This document shows, piece after piece, positions 7,929-15,236 of a stretch of 33,528 nt of DNA. The translations under genes and the position numbers were made by a program. A model generated the notes under the pieces. That model was given only the letters and a program-made list of their open reading frames with translations. It had not been told where the DNA came from and made no database searches. Position 1 is the stretch's first letter. Each line of letters begins with the position of its first letter. This stretch comes from Candidatus Omnitrophota bacterium (GTDB lineage: Bacteria; Omnitrophota; Gorgyraeia; Zapsychrales; Fredricksoniimonadaceae): assembly GCA_903836515.1 (NCBI GenBank), contig CAILQW010000003.1:1-33528 (forward strand), given 5' to 3'.

Positions 7929-8243
7929 CTATTTCGCTGAAATGCTGGTGATTTGAAGAGCCGTCAGGTCCTGGCGGTGGCCGATGGCCTTACGCGCGTC
8001 CTTGCGCTTCTTGAACTTGAAACTGATATCCTTGTCATCACGGAAATGACGGACGATCTTGGCGGCCACCGTAACCCCCTTGACAAAAGGAGCCCCAACA
8101 CGCACATCCTCACCATTATTATAAAGGAGAACATCCGTGATATCGAAAGCCTGGCCTACCTCGTTATCGAGCTTGGGCGCGTCGATCATATCGCCTTCCG
8201 CGACCTTGAACTGGAAGGAGCCCACCTGAATGACTGCGTACAT
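7929..8243 (-). CDS. rplU: 50S ribosomal protein L21
   Basis: This 104-residue protein begins MYAVIQVGSFQFKVAEGD and contains the family's hallmark FKFKKRKDARKAIGHRQDLT near the C-terminus, where the basic residues bind 23S rRNA. Length is standard. GGAGG lies eight bases before the ATG at 8243. It heads a likely operon rplU-obgE-proB-proA-nadD. The 134-base region before it carries a near-perfect -10 element and a short GC-rich palindrome, consistent with its own promoter and leader. Confidence 0.95.
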   Translation of the reverse strand: MYAVIQVGSFQFKVAEGDMIDAPKLDNEVGQAFDITDVLLYNNGEDVRVGAPFVKGVTVAAKIVRHFRDDKDISFKFKKRKDARKAIGHRQDLTALQITSISAK

Positions 8244-8340
8244 ACGTAAAACCTCCGGTACTGTGTTAAATCTGTTGGCCGGCCCATTCCGTGGAGCCCG
8301 GCTCTAAGGAGTGTGTATTATATATAATTAACGGCAATTT
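8244..8340 (-). promoter_or_regulatory. likely promoter and leader of rplU operon
   Basis: Read on the minus strand, a TATAAT element (complement of 8317-8322) lies about 73 bases before the L21 start codon, inside an AT-rich run. No good -35 box is found at the right distance. The expected leader contains GAGCCGGGCTC, which can form a small hairpin, and GGCCGGCC. L21 operons are autoregulated through leader RNA in some bacteria; whether this leader does so is unknown. The strong -10 box is the only firm evidence. Confidence 0.4.
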
Positions 8341-8377
8341 ACCAGAAAAAAGATCAACCTGCCCTTTTCAGGCCTTT

Positions 8378-9883
8378 TCAATCGATCTTGACCCGACCAC
8401 GGCCATGACAATACGGGCATTCGGCGAATTTCAGGGATTCAATGGTCTTGCCCGCGCGTTCACGGGTCATTTCCACAAGCCCCAGGCTCGAAATCTTGTT
8501 GACCTCGGTCTTGGAAAGATCCTTGGCAAGCTCGACCCTGAGCACATCCAGGACCTTGCGCTTGTGGTCTTCACGGGACATGTCAATGAAATCAATGACA
8601 ATGATCCCCCCCAGGTCCCGCAGGCGCAGCTGCCGCGCGATCTCGGGCGCGGCCTCGATATTGACATTGAACGCGGCGTCTTCCGGCGAGGCGGATGTCT
8701 TGTAACGGCCGCTGTTGACATCGATGACCGTCACCCCTTCGGTCGGTTCAATGACGATATACGCCCCGGTCTTCAGGAAAACTTTCTGGTCGTAGATCCG
8801 GTCGAGCTCCGCCGATACCTTATGGGCTTCGAAAATAGAAGCTTCCCCGCCGTAATAATGAACCTTCTTGAGGGCCGGCTTGCCTACAAGCGATTCCACA
8901 TACTTGGTCAGTTTTTCGTGCTCTTCCTTGGAATCGATATGGACGCCCGTCACTTCCTTGCGAAAGAAATCGCGGACCACCTTCCAGATGATATCGCCTT
9001 CCTGGTAAATGATCGCGGGTGCCTTTTTTTCCTTGGCAAGCTTGACGACCTTCTGCCATTTCTCATACACAAAACGCGCGTCATTGAGCAGTTCCTCTTT
9101 TTCCTGCCCGGCGGAAACGGTACGGATGATAAATCCGCCGTCCTTGACAAAATCGCACGCCCTGATGATATCGCGCAAGCGCTGGCGCTCCTCGACAGAT
9201 TCGATCTTCTGCGAAACCCCGATATGCTTGTCGTAGGGCATATAAACCACGAACCGGCCCGGAATGGACAAATGAGTCGTCAGGCGCGCCCCCTTGGTCC
9301 CGAAAGGATCTTTCTCGACCTGGACCAGGACCTCCTGCCCCACCTTCAGCGACACAGGGCGGTCTTTCCCGCCTCCCTGATCGCGCCCGGAACGTCCGCG
9401 GCCCCGGCCGCGGCCATGACCATGACTGCTCGGCCCGCTGCTCGCCGGAGCTTCAGGTTTGGGTGCAGCGGCGTCGGAGGGCTTGGTAACATCCAGGGCT
9501 TCAGGTGTTGGCACCGGGCCGGGAGCCGGGGCATTGCCCTCGGTATCCACCGGCGGAGCAACAAGCGGCGCCTTGGGCTTGCGGTTTAAAAGTTTATCGA
9601 AGAAACCTTGTGCGGCCGTGCCTGGACCATTGAGGTTGTCAAAGTCCTGGACATAGGGATGATCGGCATCCGTCAGATACAAAAAACCGTTGCGTTCCTG
9701 CCCGATATTGACAAAAGCCCCGTTGATCGACGGCAGGATGGACTCGACCTTGCCCTTGTAGATATTGCCCAGGCTGGAGCGGTGGCGGTCGATTTCAATA
9801 TAAAAATCATCAAGATGCTTGTTCTCGACAATGGCCACACGGCGTTCGCCGTCTGCCACGTGAATGAGGATCTCTCTGGACAC
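8378..9883 (-). CDS. rng: ribonuclease G/E family endoribonuclease, atypical
   Basis: This 501-residue RNase E/G-type enzyme processes rRNA and decays mRNA. The N-terminal S1 domain starts normally (SLGNIYKGKVESILPSINGAFVNIG) but is interrupted at about residues 88-175 by a low-complexity Pro/Ala stretch ending in a Gly/Arg run (GHGRGRGRGRSG), after which S1 resumes at LKVGQEVLVQVEKDPFGTKG. The catalytic aspartates are present in VTVIDVNSGRY and GGIIVIDFIDM. The Zn-link CPYC is at the extreme C-terminus (CPYCHGRGRVKID), so the small domain that normally follows is missing. The start is GTG at 9883, supported by AAGGAG five bases upstream. It follows the secretin gene by 60 bases. Confidence 0.85.
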   Translation of the reverse strand: MSREILIHVADGERRVAIVENKHLDDFYIEIDRHRSSLGNIYKGKVESILPSINGAFVNIGQERNGFLYLTDADHPYVQDFDNLNGPGTAAQGFFDKLLNRKPKAPLVAPPVDTEGNAPAPGPVPTPEALDVTKPSDAAAPKPEAPASSGPSSHGHGRGRGRGRSGRDQGGGKDRPVSLKVGQEVLVQVEKDPFGTKGARLTTHLSIPGRFVVYMPYDKHIGVSQKIESVEERQRLRDIIRACDFVKDGGFIIRTVSAGQEKEELLNDARFVYEKWQKVVKLAKEKKAPAIIYQEGDIIWKVVRDFFRKEVTGVHIDSKEEHEKLTKYVESLVGKPALKKVHYYGGEASIFEAHKVSAELDRIYDQKVFLKTGAYIVIEPTEGVTVIDVNSGRYKTSASPEDAAFNVNIEAAPEIARQLRLRDLGGIIVIDFIDMSREDHKRKVLDVLRVELAKDLSKTEVNKISSLGLVEMTRERAGKTIESLKFAECPYCHGRGRVKID

Positions 9884-9943
9884 AAAAACTCCTTAACATA
9901 TAAAAAATATTGAGAAACAAAATTTATTCCCGCCCGGCAGTGA

Positions 9944-11359
9944 CTACTTGGCCGACACCGGCGGCATGACCGGCGACGCCGACTGAATGACAACGTTGAC
10001 GTTCGATCCACCGGGTGTGATGATATGCGGTGTCAGGAATATCACAAGATCTTTTTTCACATGGCTGTCGACCGTGTGACGGAAGGGCCATCCCAGGACC
10101 GGAATATAGCCCAGGATCGGAACACGATGCTCCGTCTTAACGACAGTATCGGAAATGAGTCCCGCGATCACAAGCGTTTCGCCGTCCTTGATCATCACAC
10201 TGGTAATGACCGATTCGTTGCTGAGCACAGGCATCGTCGCACTGCTGGCACTCACACCGGTTGCCGGAATAGTTGACAATATGCCTGTGATCTTCGGCGC
10301 GATATCCAGCGTCACCATATGCGCGTTATTGATGTGCGGGGTCACATCAAAGATGATCCCGATATCCAGGTACGTCCAGCCGGAAATATGCAGCGTTCCG
10401 GTTTGCGAATCGGAGGTGTACTGGGGCATGGGGTACTGCTGGCCGACCTGGATCTTGGCCGGCTGGTTGTCCAGCGTCACAATGCGCGGATTCGAAAGGA
10501 TATTGGTGTCATCCCGGCTCTTGAGCATGTCAAGCGTCGCGGAAAGCCCGGCGGCATTAAGTGTGCCATAGGTGACCGTGGCCGTATCCGGAAGGATATC
10601 CGTAGGATACAAGTTGCCGCGTGTCATGGACTTGCGCGTCCAGGGAAAATTGACCGCTCTCTGCCCGCCCTGCAGGGACGCAGATAAACCCCAGTCAACG
10701 CCGAGCTTGTCATTCTTGTCCAGATTCGTCTCGACGATCCTGGCCTCGATGAGGACCTGGGGAGTCACCGCGTCAAGGCGTTCCACCACCTCACGGATCA
10801 GCGGGAGATTGCCGGACACCTCGGTGACGATCAGCGAATTGGTCCTCTTGTCGAAATTAATGCTGCCGCGTGCCGTTTTCATTTTTTCGACAGACTTGAG
10901 CACATCCTCGGCCTTCGCGAAATTCAGGATAAAGGTTTCGGTGGACAAAGGCTCCTGCTCCGCGAGGATCCTGGCATCTTCCCGGCGCTTCTTCATGTTT
11001 TCGACGGTCGTAACCGTGATGATGCTGCCCTTTTGTTCGCTGCTGTACCCGTAGGTCGAAAGGATCACGTCCAGCGCTTTTTGCCAGGGAACATTTTTCA
11101 ACTGGATTGTGACAAGCCCCGTCACCTCAGGTCCTGCGATGATATTGAGTCCGCTCCTGAACGCCAGCACCTTGAGGACGTTCTTGATATCGGCATCCCG
11201 GAAATCGATGGTGACATTGCCCTCCTGGTTCAAGTCGAGCTGCATCACCGGAGCCTCGGCAGGCGCATTTCCGGACGAAGTCTTCACCGCATCGGCGGCC
11301 ATCGCCGCCCCCGCGCATGCCCAGATACCGATCATTGCAAGAATGAAATTTCTAGCCAC
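9944..11359 (-). CDS. pilQ: type IV pilus secretin (PilQ-like), compact
   Basis: This 471-residue outer-membrane secretin has a signal peptide at 1-21, then a secretin/TonB short N-terminal domain (about 48-115, VTIDFRDADIKNVLKVLAF), an N1-type domain (about 139-195, SLIVTEVSGNLPLIREVVERLD) and the secretin barrel (about 200-455) with IQVGQQYPMPQ and the terminal VPILGYIPVLGWPF. It lacks the AMIN domains of longer PilQ proteins of 700 residues or more. The start is GTG at 11359, supported by AGGAGG five bases before it; the PilP stop lies immediately upstream. It is last of the pilMNOPQ set, so it should form the pore through which the pilus or pseudopilus exits. Confidence 0.88.
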   Translation of the reverse strand: MARNFILAMIGIWACAGAAMAADAVKTSSGNAPAEAPVMQLDLNQEGNVTIDFRDADIKNVLKVLAFRSGLNIIAGPEVTGLVTIQLKNVPWQKALDVILSTYGYSSEQKGSIITVTTVENMKKRREDARILAEQEPLSTETFILNFAKAEDVLKSVEKMKTARGSINFDKRTNSLIVTEVSGNLPLIREVVERLDAVTPQVLIEARIVETNLDKNDKLGVDWGLSASLQGGQRAVNFPWTRKSMTRGNLYPTDILPDTATVTYGTLNAAGLSATLDMLKSRDDTNILSNPRIVTLDNQPAKIQVGQQYPMPQYTSDSQTGTLHISGWTYLDIGIIFDVTPHINNAHMVTLDIAPKITGILSTIPATGVSASSATMPVLSNESVITSVMIKDGETLVIAGLISDTVVKTEHRVPILGYIPVLGWPFRHTVDSHVKKDLVIFLTPHIITPGGSNVNVVIQSASPVMPPVSAK

Positions 11360-11716
11360 TTATTCCTCCTTTTTTAACTGAAGCACAGATATCTCGGTAT
11401 CCTTGAGAAGGATCACGCGGTCCGCGTCGATGCGCTGGACCGCGTAAAGCCCGATCGTCCCGCCCTCCTGGACAAGACTGCCATTGATAATAGCCATCCG
11501 CCCGCGGCCATCAGAGACAATCCCTTCAAGCACCATGTCCGAGACCATAAAATCGGTCTCCTGGGTAATGATCGCCCCTGCCGGGGTGATCAAGGGTAAG
11601 AACGGGTCCCGCGCCCCTTTGGGGTCATAAATAAAAGAAGCATCATCCTGTGCCGCCCAAAGCGAAAGCGGACACATGAGCATCAGGATAAGGACCAGGA
11701 AGAGTCTTTTTGTCAT
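11360..11716 (-). CDS. pilP: PilP-like pilus alignment protein
   Basis: This 118-residue protein has a Sec signal (residues 1-22, ending LWAAQ) and the PilP-like core: DPKGARDPFLPL near the N-terminus of the mature protein, followed by a small beta domain containing MVLEGIVSDGRGRMAIING. PilP normally joins the PilN/PilO complex to the secretin. Classical PilP is a lipoprotein; here I see no canonical lipobox cysteine. The assignment rests on the DPF motif, size and position between pilO and the secretin. The gene abuts the secretin start. Confidence 0.72.
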   Translation of the reverse strand: MTKRLFLVLILMLMCPLSLWAAQDDASFIYDPKGARDPFLPLITPAGAIITQETDFMVSDMVLEGIVSDGRGRMAIINGSLVQEGGTIGLYAVQRIDADRVILLKDTEISVLQLKKEE

Positions 11717-11720
11717 GCCG

Positions 11721-12308
11721 TCATTCCCCGAGCACCAGAATCTTCATCTGCAATTTAACGGTGTGGCGGGCACGATCCCGGTCGTCCGCCATCACATCCA
11801 CGGTTTCCAACTGCCAGAAAACATGCTCTTGTATAAGGCGGTTTAAAAACCGCCCCAGATCGTGATACCCCGCACGCGCCCGAATAAGAATGGAAAGGCT
11901 TTTATATTTCCCATCCTCATTGGTCACAAGGGCCGCCCCATCTGCTTTCTGCGGCACCAGCTGATCGATCTTCACGCCATATTCATTGCCCACCGTCGAT
12001 ATTTCCCGAAGGACCGCCGGGACGCCATCCTGGGTATGCACCATGGCCTTAAAGTCCTTCATTTGCCGCCGCGCCTTGTCAAGGTTCTCCCTGAACTGGG
12101 CCATGCGCTGGGTGTTAACCGTAAGCAGATCAATATCCGTCCTGACCTGGACGGTTTTGGCGCTCAGGGCAGCAATCGCCCCCCATTGGGGCCGCGCCAT
12201 AAAAAGGACGTCAAGCACGACCACCCCCAGGGCTGCCGCCACCAGCAAAGGGAGCAGATACTTGGGGTCAAGCGTCTTTAATTTTTCAAGCCATTGCCGT
12301 AAATCCAT
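11721..12308 (-). CDS. pilO: PilO-like inner-membrane pilus protein
   Basis: This 195-residue bitopic protein has a short cytoplasmic N-terminus, one transmembrane helix (about 18-37, LLPLLVAAALGVVVLDVLFM), a coiled-coil (about 45-85), and a ferredoxin-like C-terminal domain with the strand pattern LSILIRARAGYHDLGRFLNRL. This is the PilO architecture; PilO pairs with PilN to align the pilus motor with the secretin. It lies 20 bases after pilN and four bases before pilP. Confidence 0.8.
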   Translation of the reverse strand: MDLRQWLEKLKTLDPKYLLPLLVAAALGVVVLDVLFMARPQWGAIAALSAKTVQVRTDIDLLTVNTQRMAQFRENLDKARRQMKDFKAMVHTQDGVPAVLREISTVGNEYGVKIDQLVPQKADGAALVTNEDGKYKSLSILIRARAGYHDLGRFLNRLIQEHVFWQLETVDVMADDRDRARHTVKLQMKILVLGE

Positions 12309-12328
12309 ACCCTTGCTTTCCTGAAGAA

Positions 12329-12913
12329 TTACTTAAGCTTCGCCTTCAATGAAAAGTCTGCCACGGAAACAGCCGCATTCTCTCGCCGCTGGATCGAATC
12401 CACATCGACACCCGTAAAGTTATTCTTGATGCCCGGTTTTTCCTTGAGGGCGGCCACAAAATTTCCAACATCCACCATCTCGTTCTGTATTTTCGACACA
12501 GCACTGCCGTAAACAGTCAAGGTGCCCTTGTCAAAAACAATCTCGCGCAGCCAGATACCTTTGGGGATCGTATCGGAAATGTCATTGAGAAGCTGGGCCC
12601 ACGAAAGCCCCTGGGCAGAAGTGATGGGGCGCAGGGTATTCATCTTCGCCTGGATAGCCTTGAGCTCGCCGGAAACATCGTCGTAAATCTTTTTGTCAGG
12701 ACCCATCCTGTCCCAACGCGCCTCCAGGATCTTGTGCGTCGCCAGTTTGTATGCCCCGATCCCGGCCAACGCCACATGCATCAGGACCAGGCATCCTGCC
12801 AGGGCCGCGACAGAACCCACGATGACCTCACCAGGAATACCGCCCACCCCTTCGCTCATGAGGTTGGCACGCTGTTTCCGCTGGGATTCAGGGATGAAAT
12901 TCAGTCTAATCAT
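12329..12913 (-). CDS. pilN: PilN-like inner-membrane pilus protein
   Basis: This 194-residue protein begins MIRLNFIPE, the short PilN motif that inserts into PilM on the cytoplasmic side. A transmembrane helix follows (about 30-55), then a coiled coil and a ferredoxin-like periplasmic domain (GIWLREIVFDKGTLTVYGSA). Its start overlaps the pilM end by eight bases, indicating translational coupling. Length and order are standard for pilN. Confidence 0.85.
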   Translation of the reverse strand: MIRLNFIPESQRKQRANLMSEGVGGIPGEVIVGSVAALAGCLVLMHVALAGIGAYKLATHKILEARWDRMGPDKKIYDDVSGELKAIQAKMNTLRPITSAQGLSWAQLLNDISDTIPKGIWLREIVFDKGTLTVYGSAVSKIQNEMVDVGNFVAALKEKPGIKNNFTGVDVDSIQRRENAAVSVADFSLKAKLK

Positions 12914-14003
12914 ATTCAGTCAATGCCAGGCCAAGCGCCACAGCCATCCGGCATCCTTCTTTCACAAAGGCCCCGCGATCCGCTTCCCCAACACCGATAT
13001 GCATGGCCTCTGCCGGGTTCCAGGCCGCCAGCGGGATATCAAAATGCCCCGCGAGCACCTCTTGCGTCCGGGGGATATAAACCCCCTGCCCCAACAGGCA
13101 GATACGGCCGATCGGAATGTTTTTCTCGGTATTAAAATAATCGAACGACAGACGTATCTCGGCGATGAGATTGGAGAACACGGCGTCCAGGCTCTTGCGA
13201 AGGTCTTCCTCACGCCCTGTGACAGCAGCCCCGGCCCCCAGGCACAGATCGCGGGCCTCGGTCAGCGGTATGCCGGTCATATTGGCCAGTCGGCGCGCCA
13301 CATCGGCAACACCGATAAAAATATCGCGTGTGAAACAGGGCGCTCCGCCGCACATGATCATGAGATTTGTCGTCGTATCGCCGATATCCACCAAAGCCAC
13401 GGCTTTATCGCCGAAATCCGCGCGCGTACAACCCGGCGCTGAAAACAGCAGGAAAATATTGGCAATCGCAATGGAAGCCACCGTCACCGACGAAGGCTCA
13501 ACCCCGCATTCTTTAAGGATCTTCAACCGGGAGTCAACGATATCTTTTTTGACCGCCGCCACAAGGACCGACATCTTCTTGTCCCTGCCCCTGGGATCAA
13601 GGATGGAGCAATCGACGTAAACGGTCTCCTGGGGGAACGGGAAATATTTGTCCGCTTCCATGACAAATGCCTTGTGGAGATCGGAACTGGTCATGCGCGG
13701 CATATCGATATGACGCACCAGCGTCCCCTTGCCGCCGATCGACACCACCAGCGGTTTGGCGCGGGAAGAAGGCCCCAGCCGGTCAAGCACCTTGATGATC
13801 GCCGCTTTTTCGTCAGCGCCCTCAATGGGCTCCATGGCCCAGGCAACGAGTTCAAAAGAATCCTGGTGCCGGCGAATGTGCACAGCCCGGCACGCTGCAG
13901 GCGTGATGTCGAGGCCCACGGTGCCGTCATCACTGCCCGACATCATCACGCGCTTGATGAACCGGAAATATTTTTCAAGTATTGGATGCATAGGTTGCGG
14001 CAT
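12906..14003 (-). CDS. pilM: PilM-like actin-fold pilus assembly protein
   Basis: This 365-residue cytoplasmic protein has the FtsA/actin-like PilM fold. VGLDITPAACRAVHI near residue 28 is the phosphate-1 strand, and VALVDIGDTTTNLMIM near residue 210 is the second nucleotide-binding loop. PilM links the assembly ATPase region to PilN. It heads the M-N-O-P-Q set. A rho-independent terminator (14064-14102) separates it from the pilin genes, so it probably has its own promoter or relies on read-through. Confidence 0.88.
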   Translation of the reverse strand: MPQPMHPILEKYFRFIKRVMMSGSDDGTVGLDITPAACRAVHIRRHQDSFELVAWAMEPIEGADEKAAIIKVLDRLGPSSRAKPLVVSIGGKGTLVRHIDMPRMTSSDLHKAFVMEADKYFPFPQETVYVDCSILDPRGRDKKMSVLVAAVKKDIVDSRLKILKECGVEPSSVTVASIAIANIFLLFSAPGCTRADFGDKAVALVDIGDTTTNLMIMCGGAPCFTRDIFIGVADVARRLANMTGIPLTEARDLCLGAGAAVTGREEDLRKSLDAVFSNLIAEIRLSFDYFNTEKNIPIGRICLLGQGVYIPRTQEVLAGHFDIPLAAWNPAEAMHIGVGEADRGAFVKEGCRMAVALGLALTEYD

Positions 14004-14063
14004 TTTCAGCCTGTCCTAATATATCAAATAATTTGCTCCTATAGATTATTTTCTTCATTATTT

Positions 14064-14102
14064 GCTAGTAAAAAAGAAAGGAGGCCTGAAAAGGCCTCCT
14101 TT
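14064..14102 (-). terminator. rho-independent terminator after the pilins
   Basis: On the minus strand an 11-bp perfect stem AAAGGAGGCCT / AGGCCTCCTTT with a four-base loop (14077-14102) is followed by CTTTTTTAC. It lies 29 bases beyond the stop of the first pilin gene and 61 bases before the pilM start, so it should end most pilin transcripts before pilMNOPQ. Confidence 0.88.
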
Positions 14103-14130
14103 GATGCGACAGATAAAACCGATCCGGTGC

Positions 14131-14514
14131 TTATTGGAGAACGCCGCCGGTCGTGATCGTGTACGTTGCTGTGCCCGATGTCCCTGCCGTCACGGGTGTC
14201 GCGACGAACGTATAGGACCCGGCCGCGAATGTGCAGGTATAGGTATAACCTGACATCGTCTGACTGCACGGATTCTCGCTCATGTACGGCGGTGTCGCGC
14301 CGGTCAATGAGGTGATCTGCAACGGATAATTGCCCGAGTTCGTGGTCGCAAAGGTCTCCGACGCCGTGGAAAGGGTACGCAGCTTCCCTTTAGCCAACGC
14401 GTCATTAGCGGAGATCTTGGCCCGCAACAGGTTGGGGATAGCGATCGCGGCCAAAAGCGCGATGATCGCCACAACGATCATGATTTCAACGAGTGTAAAA
14501 CCTTTCTTCTTCAT
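14131..14514 (-). CDS. type IV pilin / pseudopilin, copy A
   Basis: This 127-residue prepilin has the leader MKKKG, with prepilin-peptidase cleavage before F6, the invariant Glu at mature position 5, and the hydrophobic helix IMIVVAIIALLAAIAIPNLL. The globular part has 'RAKISANDALAKGKLRTLSTASETFA' helix features, then a short Thr/Ala-rich beta region with two cysteines (NPCSQTMSGYTYTC) that may form a disulfide. AAGGAGG lies just before the ATG. It is nearly identical in protein sequence to copy B (14773-15153), with only two substitutions and one extra Lys. It could be a major pilin or a GspG-like pseudopilin. Confidence 0.9.
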   Translation of the reverse strand: MKKKGFTLVEIMIVVAIIALLAAIAIPNLLRAKISANDALAKGKLRTLSTASETFATTNSGNYPLQITSLTGATPPYMSENPCSQTMSGYTYTCTFAAGSYTFVATPVTAGTSGTATYTITTGGVLQ

Positions 14515-14660
14515 AATGCCTCCTTGGGGTTTTGATAGCGAATGGGCGTCCGTAAGGAGATCTTAAAAAAGTGAAGGGATAATAACAGCACTCTCGATCT
14601 TCCCCCTTCGTGACACCGCCATTCATTCCTTAAAAACCTTACTTGCCTCCTTTCCTTTAT

Positions 14661-14772
14661 TTATTCCATCGGCGCATAAACGCCGTAATGGTCCATGTGC
14701 GATCCTGTTAAAATATAACACGTTCCGTTATAAATTGCTAAATCTTCAACGGCGCCAGCACTGCGTCCGGTG
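14661..14772 (-). other. coding-like remnant between the pilins
   Basis: Directly after the stop of pilin copy B, another frame reads FSNTGRSAGAVEDLAIYNGT and then CYILTGSHMDHYGVYAP, ending in TAA at 14661. It has no start of its own. Its codons are AT-richer than the neighbouring genes (tta, att, aat). It may be the 3' end of an older pilin-like gene replaced by the duplicated copy. I do not recognise a family. Confidence 0.25.
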
Positions 14773-15153
14773 TTACTGAAGGACGCCGCCCGTGGTAATG
14801 GTATATGTAGCTGTTCCCGATGTACCTGCGGTAACCGGTGTCGCAACGAAGGTATAGGATCCGGCGGCAAAGGTGCACGTATAGGTATACCCGGACATGG
14901 TCTGTCCGCACGGATTCTGGCTCATGTACGGGGGTGTTGCCCCGGTCAATGAGGTGATCTGCAGGGGATAATTGCCCGAGTTGGTGGTCGCGAAGGTCTC
15001 CGAAGCCGTGGAAAGGGTACGCAACTTACCTTTGGCAAGCGCATCATTGGCGGAAATCTTGGCTCTCAACAAATTGGGGATGGCAATGGCGGCCAGCAAC
15101 GCGATGATGGCCACAACGATCATGATCTCAACAAGTGTAAACCCTTTTTTCAT
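14773..15153 (-). CDS. type IV pilin / pseudopilin, copy B
   Basis: This 126-residue prepilin has the leader MKKG, cleavage before F5, the conserved Glu and the same hydrophobic helix as copy A. The mature proteins differ only at Glu to Gln and Ser to Gly around the first cysteine (SQNPCGQ here against SENPCSQ). At the DNA level the two genes differ at dozens of mainly third-codon positions, so they are not a recent copy. AAGGAG lies six bases before the ATG, and a good sigma-70-type promoter is present at 15192-15221. It is first of the two pilins to be transcribed. Confidence 0.9.
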   Translation of the reverse strand: MKKGFTLVEIMIVVAIIALLAAIAIPNLLRAKISANDALAKGKLRTLSTASETFATTNSGNYPLQITSLTGATPPYMSQNPCGQTMSGYTYTCTFAAGSYTFVATPVTAGTSGTATYTITTGGVLQ

Positions 15154-15191
15154 GGGATCTCCTTAATGCTATTATCGGAAACGATTTCTTT

Positions 15192-15221
15192 ATTATACTA
15201 TCAAAAAAACAAAATTGTCTA
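15192..15221 (-). promoter_or_regulatory. sigma-70-type promoter for the pilins
   Basis: On the minus strand TAGACA (-35, five of six matches) is followed after 18 bases by a perfect TATAAT (-10). The start codon of pilin copy B is about 40 bases downstream with a strong ribosome binding site. It lies within an AT-rich gap in GC-rich DNA. Confidence 0.7.
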
Positions 15222-15236
15222 AAATTCAAAAAAAAA

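Noticed and set aside
8340-8390. Terminator after the RNase gene
   Set aside because: A short CCTG/CAGG stem before a TTTTTT run exists on the minus strand, but the stem is only four pairs and the run is ten bases away.
8291-9589. Plus-strand open frame of over 400 codons opposite the RNase gene
   Set aside because: It mirrors the codon pattern of the real minus-strand gene, has no recognisable motifs and no ribosome binding site. Long antisense frames are expected opposite GC-rich coding DNA.
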